The position numbers and the translations under genes were made by a program. Shown here piece after piece: positions 46,263 to 57,895 of a stretch of DNA of 64,000 nt. Under the pieces are notes generated by a model that made no database searches, was not told the origin of the DNA, and saw only the letters and a list, made by a program, of their open reading frames with translations. Position 1 is the first letter of the stretch. Every line of letters begins with the position of its first letter. Source of the stretch: Excoecaria cochinchinensis (lineage: Eukaryota > Streptophyta > Magnoliopsida > Malpighiales > Euphorbiaceae); NCBI GenBank assembly GCA_947683425.1, contig CANTUQ010000060.1, forward strand, positions 1,674,001 through 1,738,000. Direction: 5' to 3'.

Positions 46263-46901
46263 CTGAAATATATTAGTTAATTAAAATAAAAACTTATGCT
46301 CAGCACTCCAGTGTCATGTTAATGATTCGCAGAATCCACAATGGAAGATCGCCATTCAGTAACAAGGAACAAAAACCAGTACAATTAACTGACTGAGAGG
46401 TACATGATAATATTTACAGGGGAGCACCCACTTTCATTCACTTCACCAAAAAGAATCCTTCACTGTGTATACATAACACGGTGCATCAATCAGTTCCCAA
46501 ATATGCATGCTCAACAACTGTACGAGCATATCCAATTAATTTACCTGTAGCATATACAAATATATCTTATAGAGAACTGAAAAGCAATGATGTCTGGTGC
46601 ATGTAGCAATTTGAATCTCCAAACTAGCATTTGTGAGCATCACATATAGCAAACATTTAATCAAGTGCCTTCCTGTTTTAATACTTTTCTGTTAACCATT
46701 ATTCATACAAGTTTATACATTTCTGACTACCAATATAATTTATTGACTCCCATTACAAATTACCTTGCAATGCTTTGAAGATTACAAACTACATATAATG
46801 GGAGCTCGCTTCTTGCTAGATACAGGGTAAGAAAATGCAAAATTCATCAATGACAAAATAACAAAAGTGATGAACTTCAAAGCCAAAACAAGCAAGCAAG
46901 C

Positions 46902-46931
<30 letters not shown>

Positions 46932-46934
<3 letters not shown>

Positions 46935-47071
46935 TCTTAACAAAACACAAGCTGATCATAAACAATTTATATGAGCATCAACAGCCAGAGGATCATATAT
47001 TCCAACGTAAATTTTATTGGCTGTGTCTATGCTCCATTCAAGTAATTCTTGCAAGTATCAGTAGCCAAGGG

Positions 47072-47112
<41 letters not shown>

Positions 47113-47261
47113 TATCCTCTTAACAAAACACAAGCTGATCATAAACAATTTATATGAGCATCAACAGCCAGAGGATCATATATTCCAACGTAAATTTTAT
47201 TGGCTGTGTCTATGCTCCATTCAAGTAATTCTTGCAAGTATCAGTAGCCAAGGGATTCTAT
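46932..47261. repeat. 147-bp duplication separated by an (AT)n tract
   Basis: Copies at 46,932-47,078 and 47,115-47,261 appear identical on reading (TCCTCTTAACAAAACACAAG ... GGGATTCTAT). Each is preceded by an (AT)n run (about 46,905-46,931 and 47,078-47,110). Confidence 0.92.
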
Positions 47262-47875
47262 TGAAATCTCCCAGAACATACAAAACTCATATGGGTAAGA
47301 CAACAAAACTGGGGCTCTTTGGTGCACCTAATCTTAACACTTTTTAACACATAATTCAATGCATAATAAACAGTATAGACCCTCTTTGAAAGGAAAACCA
47401 CCTATCCGCTTACATGCCAGATCAAGAAAATTTTATGCCGATACATTTTCAACCCTTACATCCTACATGCTATGTCTGAAGGATAAAGGACTCGTCTTAA
47501 CATATCTTGTTACCTATAGTATAGTGATTACAAGATCTACTTGGGCTTCATTGTATGTACTCCTAAAGAGATAGCAGTTAACAAATAGGTGGTTATGGAA
47601 TTGTTTTGGTAGAGATGCAGGAGAACAAAAATGATTTTGCATATGTGTAAATTATACAAATAATTTCAAAAGGATGAAAGAAAGATGCAAAAGTATAAAC
47701 TATAAGACCTGATAATGTTTGTAAGAATCGAATTTTTCTAGTTGTATATACAATTCAATTTTGTTTGCATGTAAGGATCCTTCCTATTTTCCTAATAATA
47801 TTTCAAAAGAATAGGAATACAAAACTGTAAGAGGGCACTTACAGCAAAATATCAAGGAAAGGAAAAGAGAACATT
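47262..47875. other. 3' flank of the TAF1C-like gene
   Basis: No credible coding sequence. It probably includes the 3' UTR of the gene ending at 47,876. Confidence 0.4.
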
Positions 47876-50629
47876 TCACACTCTAGGCTTTTGGAATCGA
47901 CTATGAAATCCCTGATATGGTTTGAATTCTTCTTGCCATCTTGAGAAATGCCTCTTCAATAAATTATAAGCTTTCAATTCTTGTGTACCAAAGTCCATTG
48001 TAGCAGCATCAAACTTCAACTGAATTGGGCAAAGATCATCAAATAGTTCTAGTCCAATGGTTGCCTCCTGGCCCACCTTGTTATGGATGGGCTCTTTCTC
48101 ATGCACTTTTGATATAAAACACGCAAATTTATCATCCATATTCACACAGTTTCTCTCTCTGAAATACCCAGAAGAGCGTTGATCCGCAACAGGACAATAT
48201 AAAAAGAAAGACTTTTGTTTTTCAGAATCATCCCAGATGTCATCTCTTCCATCAGCAAGGGAGACGGCATCATTTTCATCATGAAGCTCAATATTAGAAT
48301 CAGGCATAGCAGTTTCTCTAGCCACTTGCAATACTTCAGAGCAACGATTGCTCAGTTCCAACTCTGGTGAAAATCTACCTAGTTCATCCTGCGAATTTGG
48401 ACAGCCATTTCGTAACTCATGTAGTGTAATCAAAACAGGGAGTGGAAGAACTGGGCCGACAAGGGGCTCAGTACATGGCACTTTATGAGACCATCTACTG
48501 CTACGGTTTGAAGGCTTTCTTAAGAAAAACGGAGGCAATTGGGGTAGGTCTGGAACAACTAAAAATTCCAAAGAAACTTTTTTCTGGTCCAAAAGAACCT
48601 CAAGAAATTCAATGCAGCCGGAAAAGGCAAGTTGCAAGAGTTCCATTGGCAAGCTTGCCCATATACTCATGAAAGCAACCTCATGTATGCTTGTAGGCAA
48701 GTTAATATTGTCAAAAACAACATGGATGGCAGGGGCTGCTCTAAATTGATTTAGACCACAAATATTTAACTTCTCACATAACATTTCATGAAAGTCTAGG
48801 CTAAAAGATTCTTTCTGTTGAGGACCCTTGCAAGGCTTTATCAAATTCGCATCCAAGACTTGACAAAGATTACCATTCAAATATGCAAAGAGATAATCAA
48901 GTTGTAAATACTTAAATTTTCTAGGAAACTTATATTTCCCATCACCCAGGGAGATAAGTAGGTTGTCTTTCCAACACAACAATGGATCTTTATGAGCTAC
49001 TTCCAATTTTCTAACCAAATCCCATGATGCAAGGTATCTTTGTGCCTCAAGCTTCCCAGAGGACATCAATCTAATCAAAGTAAAACCACCAAATTCATCC
49101 GAATCGAAGAGAAATGATGAGAGATCATGGCTTAAAATGCAAAAGCCTAAAACTATTTCTTTCTTCTGCTGCCAATCAATCCACTCGGGAAGAGCATCCT
49201 TCAAAAACTCTTGTTTTATAAGACAGCTTCCACATTGACACTTATTACCTGACAACAAGAGATTTGAAGGGAGCTCCCATGCATAGCAAGACTTGGAAAA
49301 TTTTGAAATTTCTGACGCAAATGATCCTTCATGAGCAGGTAGTGGCGGTCCATAGCAAAAAAGAGCAAACTCACAATTCCAAAATGATCCTAACATAATT
49401 CCAAAACCTGAGACAGTTGCCCATTCATGTTTTTTGTTACTTGAGTTCGACCTCAACTCAGACAATCTAAACACATCAATATAAGATGGCTTATCAAGAC
49501 CATGTACCCATTGCAACACTGGCATCAAAGGCTTGCGCACATCACAAAGGACTAACATGTTGTCAGAAGCCAAAACAAACTGAAAATAATCAGAAACTGC
49601 ACCGGAAAAAGCTAGGAACCGTTCATTTCCAACCGGAGCATATACACCAAACATATCAATATTTGCTAAACATGTCACTTTAGAATCATCAAACCTCCAA
49701 TCAACCAAAAAGGCAGCATCTGAACACGCAACAATCAAAATCCTAGGATGCCAACTGAACTGACATCCCAACCATTCACGGTTCCCAGAATTTCCCAAAT
49801 GATCCCATGAAACTTTCACTCTAGTTCCCCTAAAATATGCATTAGAGCTTAGAGAGTTCAAATCAAACAAAAACAATGCACCATTCTCCAGCAAAGCCAC
49901 ACTCTCCTGTGGCAAATGGGGATTCCAACAAGCGTCCGCAATACAACAACTATTAAAAATCTTGCAACCAACATAACCCAAAAAGGGCCTTTCACTAGTT
50001 TCACCAAATTTAACACAAAACCAATGCACATAAGTCATGGTATAAACCAACAAATACCCAATAGAATCAGAAGATGAAGCATTACCTTCAAAATAACCAG
50101 AATCCACAACTGGGCTCACCAAAATCTTGACAATCCTCTGATTCAAACACTTGTTTGCAACAAATACACCACCTTTCAAATCCCCAATAGCATGCAAACT
50201 ATTCTCTTTGACAGAAAGCAACAAGAACCCAACTTGGTCATGATTGCATCCAGTGGAAAAGAAGACAATGACTGCATTGTTATTTGGGCATCTGAGGAAT
50301 TGAAGATGGTTGTGTGCTAGTAAAGAAGCAGCATCCTTTTCAAATTGATTGCCAAAGAGGGAGGCAATGGAGGAGGCAGTAGATAGAGGGATAGGGGAGT
50401 CAGGAGTCGTTGAAGTGGATATGAATCGAGACAGAGATAGCCGTGGAGGAGGATTGAGAGGAGGAGGAAAGAGAGAGGGAGAGTTGAAGAGTAGGGTTAG
50501 AGTCTGGGGATTTGCGTTGAAAAAGAGAGGACCCAGAATAGCCTTTGCGGAGGGACTTGATAGGAGGAGAGGTGCCCCGAAGACACCGCCGATTGGAAAG
50601 ATAGACTTCCATTCCTCTGATAAATCCAT
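47876..50629 (-). CDS. TAF1C-like RNA polymerase I initiation-factor subunit (plant homologue)
   Basis: One uninterrupted frame encodes 917 residues. The N-terminus has MDLSEEWKSIFPIGGVFGAP. The body resembles a WD-type beta-propeller seen in TAF1C/Rrn6 proteins, with WNPHLPQESVALLENGALFL and GCQFSWHPRILIVACSDAAF. The C-terminal third is less structured and ends HSRFQKPRV. TAF1C is part of the SL1/TIF-IB complex that recruits RNA polymerase I to the rDNA promoter in the nucleolus. Family assignment rests on recalled similarity to plant proteins annotated this way and is moderately sure. The ATG at 50,629 is the first in frame. No sign of damage. Confidence 0.65.
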   Translation of the reverse strand: MDLSEEWKSIFPIGGVFGAPLLLSSPSAKAILGPLFFNANPQTLTLLFNSPSLFPPPLNPPPRLSLSRFISTSTTPDSPIPLSTASSIASLFGNQFEKDAASLLAHNHLQFLRCPNNNAVIVFFSTGCNHDQVGFLLLSVKENSLHAIGDLKGGVFVANKCLNQRIVKILVSPVVDSGYFEGNASSSDSIGYLLVYTMTYVHWFCVKFGETSERPFLGYVGCKIFNSCCIADACWNPHLPQESVALLENGALFLFDLNSLSSNAYFRGTRVKVSWDHLGNSGNREWLGCQFSWHPRILIVACSDAAFLVDWRFDDSKVTCLANIDMFGVYAPVGNERFLAFSGAVSDYFQFVLASDNMLVLCDVRKPLMPVLQWVHGLDKPSYIDVFRLSELRSNSSNKKHEWATVSGFGIMLGSFWNCEFALFCYGPPLPAHEGSFASEISKFSKSCYAWELPSNLLLSGNKCQCGSCLIKQEFLKDALPEWIDWQQKKEIVLGFCILSHDLSSFLFDSDEFGGFTLIRLMSSGKLEAQRYLASWDLVRKLEVAHKDPLLCWKDNLLISLGDGKYKFPRKFKYLQLDYLFAYLNGNLCQVLDANLIKPCKGPQQKESFSLDFHEMLCEKLNICGLNQFRAAPAIHVVFDNINLPTSIHEVAFMSIWASLPMELLQLAFSGCIEFLEVLLDQKKVSLEFLVVPDLPQLPPFFLRKPSNRSSRWSHKVPCTEPLVGPVLPLPVLITLHELRNGCPNSQDELGRFSPELELSNRCSEVLQVARETAMPDSNIELHDENDAVSLADGRDDIWDDSEKQKSFFLYCPVADQRSSGYFRERNCVNMDDKFACFISKVHEKEPIHNKVGQEATIGLELFDDLCPIQLKFDAATMDFGTQELKAYNLLKRHFSRWQEEFKPYQGFHSRFQKPRV

Positions 50630-50723
50630 TTTCTGAAATTTATGTTACTATGTTTGCAAGCTGCAAGAATGACACTAAGAGAATTCAGAAATCACCAAAT
50701 TACAATAACAAGGAGAGAATAAT

Positions 50724-51060
50724 TAGGGGTAAGAGCCTAAAAAAAAATCAGTCCATTAATATTGATTTTTTGAAATTCCAATTCATTTAACTAACCATTG
50801 TTATTGGTTAATCCGTCCATCGGTTTCGAATTTTTTGACCGGTTAACCAATATTTTTTCGATTAACTACTATAATTATAAAATGCATTCTTAAAAATTTA
50901 AATCGTTGAAAATACTTAAAAATTTAAATTAGAAAACAAACATAATAATTAAATATAATGTTCAAACTATAAATATAAACTAAAAATATTCAAAGTATTT
51001 GAAAATTAAAATTACAAACCGAACATTTAATGAACAAACTAGTTCAATAGTTAAAATTGA
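50724..51060 (-). mobile_element. fragment of the hAT-like family seen at 54,341-55,949
   Basis: It starts TAGGGGTAAGAGCC, like a hAT terminus, then CAGTCCATTAATATTGATTT and GACCGGTTAACCAATATTTT, matching in reverse the right part of the element at 55,713-55,949. The other end was not found, so it is probably truncated. Confidence 0.5.
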
Positions 51061-51334
51061 CATTACCAATGCATCTCGAACCATTGCAGAAAGTATTTGA
51101 TACTTTGATGAATTAACCTTCCACCAATTCAGAATATCAAAATTTTCTTTATTAAGTGTACGCCATATAAAGCAACAAATCTAACATTAAAAACTATGGA
51201 TCAAAAATTTCATTAGAGCAGCAATTCAAATTGCTAAGCACAACAGTTTAAATATTAAGTATACCCCATACAAAGCAGTTACATTTACATTGACATTATA
51301 TACATTCAATCACATATTCAAATTGGACATAAAC

Positions 51335-52195
51335 CTGATCAATTCCGCATGGAATTAAGCAACGGAGATCATCTTTGCCAGAGAACAAGTGTGGGAATGA
51401 ACTAGGAAAAGAAAGAACTGCCTGCATACACACAAAATGAAGTATTTAGATCTCATGCATTAAAATCAAAGCAATCATCACCATGTTGCTGGATTTAAGA
51501 AAATAAAGTCATGTAATAGGTCTGTCATCTTTTCTCCTTTCAAAACTAAATTTACATAGTTATTTTATGAGTTTTGTGGCTTATAATACCAAATAAGTTG
51601 GTTATGCAGTATATATTAATCTCAATTAGAAATTTCCAGTATTTATTCAGTTGCAGGTCTACTTTTTTACGGTGTAAAATTATCAAGTATGAAGTGATGA
51701 CAAAAGTAAAGGATAAAAATTCTCTCTCGCAGACTAAACAATAATGATGACTTGTCAGCATTTGTTATTATCCAGGGAAAACAGTTAAATAATCTACTTC
51801 AAACAATGGAAAAGACCAATAATATGAAATAAAAGAATAAGCATTACAAAGACTATGTTAGTACAATAACAAAATATTCAAATTCCTGCAACCATGTGCA
51901 GACATCAACTGGGATCTGTACACAGCGTCACAAACTACTAACCTGCACAGCTGGGAAACTAGCTTTGCCTATATGATCTTCACCGGTGAAACCAAAAATA
52001 CCCACAACCTGTGCATTAAAGCAAAATCTTAAAATGAACTTAGTAAACTGATAGTCTGAACATAGAGAATTTTTATGGAATTTCAAATGAAGGTATCCAT
52101 ATCTGTGGATTAGTGGATGCAGTAGAGATAAGGAAATAACTAACTTATTGTACGTGACACACTTTTGAACCTTCACCATGTTTGTGTAGAAGGAA
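51335..52195 (-). pseudogene. fragment of a cytosolic tryptophanyl-tRNA synthetase gene, three exons
   Basis: Exon-like segments 52,195-52,145/4, 52,008-51,943 and 51,421-51,335 read in order SSFYTNMVKVQKCVTYNK, VVGIFGFTGEDHIGKASFPA(VQ) and AVLSFPSSFPHLFSGKDDLR followed by CLIPCGIDQ. This matches the middle of eukaryotic TrpRS, the enzyme that charges tRNA-Trp. Introns are retained, so it is a DNA-level copy, not a retrocopy. The first donor reads AAG-TTAG where GT is expected; the GT one base earlier would shift the frame. No exons for the rest of the enzyme are visible on either side. Confidence 0.8.
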
Positions 52196-52409
52196 CTGCA
52201 CAAATCATTTTGTAGATGATTAATAGATGGCACAAAAATTAAAGATGATCATGCAGGGCAGATTTCTTAAAAGAAGCTGCATGAATGATTTTCTCAGACA
52301 ATCAATTAATAGTTCAATAATACCAGAGCACAAACAAAAACCAGGGTATGCATTTGATCAAAATTGCCACCCATTCATATATACAACATGTTGCCTAAAA
52401 GAGAGAACT

Positions 52410-53837
52410 TGTAACACCCATACTCGGTCCAATAAGAGCCAGGTACCGAATGTTATCCAACTAGATCCTTGTTGTATCTAAAATTGAATTCACATTTTAA
52501 TAACTTCTATTACTTTTGTAAATTAAAATGCTCAAAATCCTTCTTGATCTCCCTGTTAAACAATTGCAACATTTACACTACTGTAAAATATCCACACATT
52601 TCAACTCCATAACAAATCTAATGCAATATCAAATTTTTTTCCCATCCACCTCAAATATTCAAATAAAATGGCAAATTCACCAACATTTGTGAATTTATCC
52701 TTTCAATTCATACATTGTCCATGCATACATTTACACTAACTTTCGATATCCACGATCCATCATCCCAAAATGAATTACAATTCAATTTAAAAAAAAAAAA
52801 AAGAAATAGCTTGTCATGAGCCATTGATAGTTCAAATTTCAAAGCTCCCAAAAGAAAATGACAAAAAAAAAATACTAAGCTTAAATATCTATTCTGAGAT
52901 AAAGGAACTTTTCCATACTTTCTAGTAAATTCCTGGCTTGCCTTTCAGTTCAAACCTGTATACCTACGCGTAAAAATAAAATTTCACGCGTTAATCATAT
53001 TGTATAGTGGCAACCATTAATCTCACTTTCCAAAATCATGGACTTAATAAAAGTAACTAAATAAATTATTTATACATATATATACATATATTAGTAAATG
53101 AAAAGTAAGCAATAAGAGCACAAAATCCAAAATTTGAATAAATAAATTTTTTGGCATATTCCTTATAAGAGATTTTTCACTTTATTTTATTACTATGCAC
53201 ATTATCAGTTTCGATATATCAAACATGCAAGCCAACAATTAAATTCATCCACAATGTACCCTTAACATAATTAAAGTCGATATTTAAATATATGTGCATT
53301 TTATAGTTTATTGATATATGTGTATTTTATAGTCTATTACCCAAAGTAAATATACCGGATAAGCAACAGTAACAGTGCAGTAGTAGTAGAAGTAACAGTA
53401 TTAAATTTTGCAGATTCTCAATAACCTGTAGACGTCCCAATTATTAATGCAGTTCTCTACTTCCGATAGCTAGCCAATTATAGTCTCACCCATATTTCCA
53501 ATCGATTACCAAGTACAATAATAATTCCTCAGTCAAATTTATTTAATGCATTCTCATTCGCATAGCAAAACATAATTAGCAAAATCTCAAATATAGATTG
53601 TACTTTAATTTTTTCATTCACTCTATGGCACCATATGGCCTCACAGTCCTTAATTTCATTTTAAATCCCCAATCAATTTAATTCACCTCTTTTCTACTTT
53701 TCTGCACCCATTTAAATTAATTTCTTATAAAATTTCAATCCATTACTTCATACAACATGTTTCTATTTATTCTTTAAATAAATAAATTTTTATTTACATG
53801 CCCATTTTATCAGTTTTCAATATTTGGGGGCGTTACA
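52410..53837. mobile_element. solo LTR, 1,428 bp, gypsy-type
   Basis: The ends are TGTAACACCC and GGGCGTTACA, an imperfect ten-base inverted terminus with TG...CA. A perfect five-base duplication GAACT flanks it (52,405-52,409 and 53,838-53,842). No coding sequence lies inside. Long LTRs starting TGTAAC are typical of chromovirus-type Ty3/gypsy elements; the subgroup is inferred. Confidence 0.88.
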
Positions 53838-53842
53838 GAACT

Positions 53843-54332
53843 AGTATGTCAACGTAATAAGTAGTTTATTCAAACATTAAATCAGAATATCTCATTATGC
53901 CTAGCAGGTAGAGTTTTGTAAAACAATGTGCAAGCACACATGAAAAATAAACAATGACGCAGTCCAGTACAAACAACAATTAGAAAAGAAACCAAAGCAC
54001 AAGCTTGAAAATCAATGCTCAGAAAAGAAAGAACACCATAAGTAAAGAAAATCAATGCTCAGAAAATAAAAACAACGATTTCGAGAGAGAGAGGAAGATT
54101 TACTTATACTGTGATCCAAACCGGCGAAAGGCAGAAGAAGAATGGCTGGCGAGAGGCGGCTGGTGAGACAATGAACGGTTGCCGATTTCGAGAAGGAGGA
54201 AGAGGCGATTTCGAGACAGGTAGAGGCAGACGAGGGGTTTTTCTTTAACTGGATTTTGATTCTCTTAATTTATATATTTATATATATATAATGCTTTTCA
54301 GAATATAGGATTGCTCTCAGGAGTTCCACTCT
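53843..54332. other. unique DNA with a leader-like GC-richer stretch
   Basis: Bases about 54,080-54,240 are GC-richer and, on the minus strand, read like a 5' leader exon followed by a possible donor (GTATAAGTAAATC). This could be the leader of the TrpRS copy, but no start codon in a known frame was found. Confidence 0.3.
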
Positions 54333-54775
54333 ACTGTCACTGGGATATTGAGGAAAAAAATCGATCGATTCGGTTAATAAAAAAAAAATTTTAAATCGAA
54401 TCGATAAATTAGTTAATCGATTGTAATGGACTGATTAATGATTAGTGTTTTGAAAAAATCGATATTAATGGACTGATTAATAGTTTTTGACTCATATGAC
54501 AGGTTAATCGAATCGAAACCGAATTTTTAGTTAATTTATTAATTTTTTAATAATTTATAACAATTTATCCTAATTAAAGATGATAATGTACTTTTTTTTC
54601 ATTATTCTAATTATTTTACAGTTTTTAAGTTTTTTTAATTGGCTATTAGTAAGTATAATAATTTATCTAATTAAAAGTAATTATGGACCGATTAATATAT
54701 TTACTTATTAAATATTAATTTTTAAAAATAAATTTGCTTATATCCACCAAATATTTTTATTTTAACAATAATAAT

Positions 54776-55344
54776 TAGGGGTGTGCAAAACCGAACCGGA
54801 ACCGAAAACCGAACCGAACCGAATATATTTTGGTCTGTTTGGTTAGGTTTGTTCGGTTTTCGGTTCATTCGGTTCTAAACCGAAATAAAATTTAGGTTAA
54901 TTCGGTTCGGTTCGGTTCTCAAAATTACAAAACCGAGGAAACCGAACCGACCGAACTCTGTATACACACACAATACAGTAACACGATATCTCTGAAACAA
55001 AATCAAACAACCAAATATAGAAATACAAAATCAACCAATATATAGATCTAAACAAAAAAACAATACATCTGAAACAAAATTAACCAAAATCAACCAAAAA
55101 GATTTCGTCTTGATTTCGTTTTCAAGTTTTGGAATTACTAAGGTACAGGTAAAGCACCAGGATAAAGAAAAAGCCATCAGAGAGCAATATCCAGATTGAA
55201 ATCTAAATATGACTACGAAATCAAAGGGACCGGCGGGTAGCAGATCTGCCGAGAGGGGAGAGAGAGAGGGAGAACGGGACGGCGGCAGGGCCTGGGGCAG
55301 CACGGCGAGCTCCGATCGGCAGAGGAGACGAAGAACCAGAGGAA

Positions 55345-55388
<44 letters not shown>

Positions 55389-55704
55389 AGGGAGAAAGGC
55401 GCCGCCGGCGGGGGAGGGGGGCGACGAGGCGATCTTCGAAGAACCAGAAAGAGAAAGAGAGAGAGAGAGAGAGAGAGAATGAGAGAGAGAATGAGAGATA
55501 AAGTATTGTGCAGATGTGTTTTAAAGTGGTTTGGTCAAGGAACCGATTGGACCGAACCGAACCGATCGAAATTAATTCGGTTTATTCGGTTTCTGTCCTA
55601 AAATTTTCGGTCCACGGTTCGGTTCTAAAATTTTTGATAGTTCGGTTTTCGGTCTGTTCGGTTCGGTCCAAAACCGAACCGAACCGACCATTTGCACACC
55701 CCTA
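54776..55704. mobile_element. nested non-autonomous hAT, 929 bp
   Basis: Termini TAGGGGTGTGCAAA and TTTGCACACCCCTA are perfect inverted repeats. A perfect eight-base duplication ATAATAAT flanks them (54,768-54,775 and 55,705-55,712). Subterminal regions are packed with CCGAAC/GTTCGG repeats. The interior carries a GC-rich, GA/CT-rich leader-like stretch (about 55,230-55,500). Confidence 0.9.
55340..55395. repeat. (GA)n / (GGGAGA)n tract in the nested hAT
   Basis: A purine-only run of GA dinucleotides is followed by GGGAGA units. A second GA run lies at about 55,448-55,500. Confidence 0.85.
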
Positions 55705-56288
55705 ATAATAATGTTATATTATAGTGAAAAAATTTAAATTTTTAAATATTTTGAACTTTTTAATTTTATTTATGAATATATTTATAATTATAATAGTTAA
55801 CCGAAAAATATTGGGTAACCGATCCGAAAATTCGAAACCGATGGATTGGCTAACCGATGGTAATGGACTGATTAATGGACTGAAATTTCAAAAAACCGAT
55901 ATTAATGGACTGGAGCTCATGGACCGGTTAACCGATCATGTTCATCCCTAACTGTCACAATTTCAAAAAAGTAGTACAAATCAACATTTTTAAAACCGGA
56001 CTGATTTTTTTTTTCCTCAAACACAATTATTTCAAAAGAAAATTAAATACAATTAGTTCAACTGGGTATAAAATAATATGAAAAGACAATAATGGATTTG
56101 GAGGTCAATTTAACTTCAAATTTAGAGACAGATAATTAATATATAGCCGATTAATTATGGGATTAATGCTTAAGTTGAAAATTAAAATACAAGAATTCTC
56201 CTTATTTATCAGGTCATGAAATTAATATATTTTGTAATAGTATTTTATTTGATTCCCCTGGCACACCACCAAGAGATGGAGAATTTAG

Positions 56289-56684
56289 TGGGTTAATTAC
56301 TTCGGTGGTCACTGAACTTTAAGAATTGCAACGATTTGGTCACTAAACTGCAATTTGTAACAATAAAATAATAAATCTATTATTTTGTAACGAAAAAATC
56401 AAAATGATCGGAAATGGCAACCGGAACCTGACCTATTAGCAGAATGAACGTTAGATTTTTTGCCACGTCGGATCTGACATGGATCCGACGTGGCTTTATG
56501 GTTAAAAAAAATCAATTTTCACTATCTTCAAGCAGCTCCCGTTTTCCGCCGAAACCGGATTTTCGATCATTTTGATTTTTTCGTTACAAAATAATAGATG
56601 TATTATTTTATTGTTACAAATTGAAGTTTAGTGACCAAATTGTTACAACCCTTAAAATTCAGTGACCACCGAAGTAATTAACCC
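56289..56684. mobile_element. 396-bp Mutator-like MITE with ~125-bp inverted repeats
   Basis: The arms GGGTTAATTACTTCGGTGGT... and their inverted copy remain alignable for about 125 bases. A nine-base duplication AGAATTTAG flanks the element (56,280-56,288 and 56,685-56,693). The centre holds a separate palindrome (GCCACGTCGGATC ... GATCCGACGTGGC near 56,460-56,493). Confidence 0.88.
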
Positions 56685-57070
56685 AGAATTTAGTAGGGTT
56701 AAGTTTGATCTTTGTTCTTACAATTTGGATCTCTTACGACTTGCTTCCATTATTTATAAATCATTCTCCTATAATTTCAAAGTACTAACATTATTTAATT
56801 TAAGAAGTGTATTGAAAACTTCCACAACTTTTCCCCATTCATTAAAAAACAAAAAAAAAACCCATTCTTAAAATTATGAGCAGGAGTGAGAAAAAAATCA
56901 TTAGATTTGGTTAATCGAAAAATCGAACCGAAATCTATCAGAAAAATAGGTTAACCGAACAGATTTTTATGATTAACGGTTATTATTTTAAAAAAATCAA
57001 TATTAATGGATTAGTTAATTTTTTTAACTAATAGACCGGTTAACCAAACCGATACATAAAAACTCCTATA

Positions 57071-57128
<58 letters not shown>
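57071..57128. repeat. (AT)n microsatellite
   Basis: About 28 uninterrupted AT units. Confidence 0.92.
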
Positions 57129-57130
<2 letters not shown>

Positions 57131-57895
57131 CAATATTTTTATTTCATTATTTTCATTTTTAATTATATTCCTTTAATTTTCGTTACCTTAAAATATATTT
57201 CAAATTTATTTTAATTTTTTTAAAAATATTTTTGTTAATTTATTAATTGTTCAATATATCCATATTTAGTATTTATTATAATTTCTTGATTTATTAATTT
57301 TTCATTAATGAAAATCAAAATATATTCGAAAAGTTATATAATATTAATATATTAACTAAAATTTTCAATAATTAAAAAAAAAAACTACAATTTTTAATAT
57401 ATATAAAAATAATGTGTGTTAAGTTTAAAAAAATAAAGGAAAAAAGCTGTTAGTATTGGATGAATTTATTTGAATAATTTCATATTTTTAAGTATTTTTG
57501 TTATACTTTTTTCATTATCCTAATTACTTTGAAGTTTTCAAGTGCTTTTTTTAATTGGCGACTAGTAAGTGTAACCGTTCATCTAATTAAGATGATTATA
57601 GATCGGCTAATTTATTTACTTATTAAGTCTTAATTTTTAAAAATAAAGTTGCTTATATCTACCAAAAATTTTTATTTTAACAACAATAATGTTATATTAT
57701 AGTAGAGAAATTTTAATTTTTAAGTATTTTGAACATTTTAATTTTATTTATGAATGCATCTTATAATTATAGTGGTTTACCAAAAAATATTGGTTAACCG
57801 ATCCGAAAAATCAAAATCGATGGACTGGTTAACTGATTGTAACGAACTGCTTAATAGTTAATATTTTGAAAAAATCGATATTAATAGAATAATTT

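Larger units (their letters stand above)
54341..55949. mobile_element. hAT-like element (outer), interrupted by a second hAT
   Basis: A perfect eight-base duplication ACTGTCAC flanks it (54,333-54,340 and 55,950-55,957). The right end is ...TTCATCCCTA; the left end TGGGATATTGAGG is diverged. Subterminal GGTTAACCGAT motifs are characteristic. The closely related copy at 56,881-60,466 confirms the internal sequence. No transposase. Confidence 0.75.

Noticed and set aside
55209..55601. An Arg/Glu-rich protein
   Set aside because: It is a translation of (GA)n repeats inside a hAT element.
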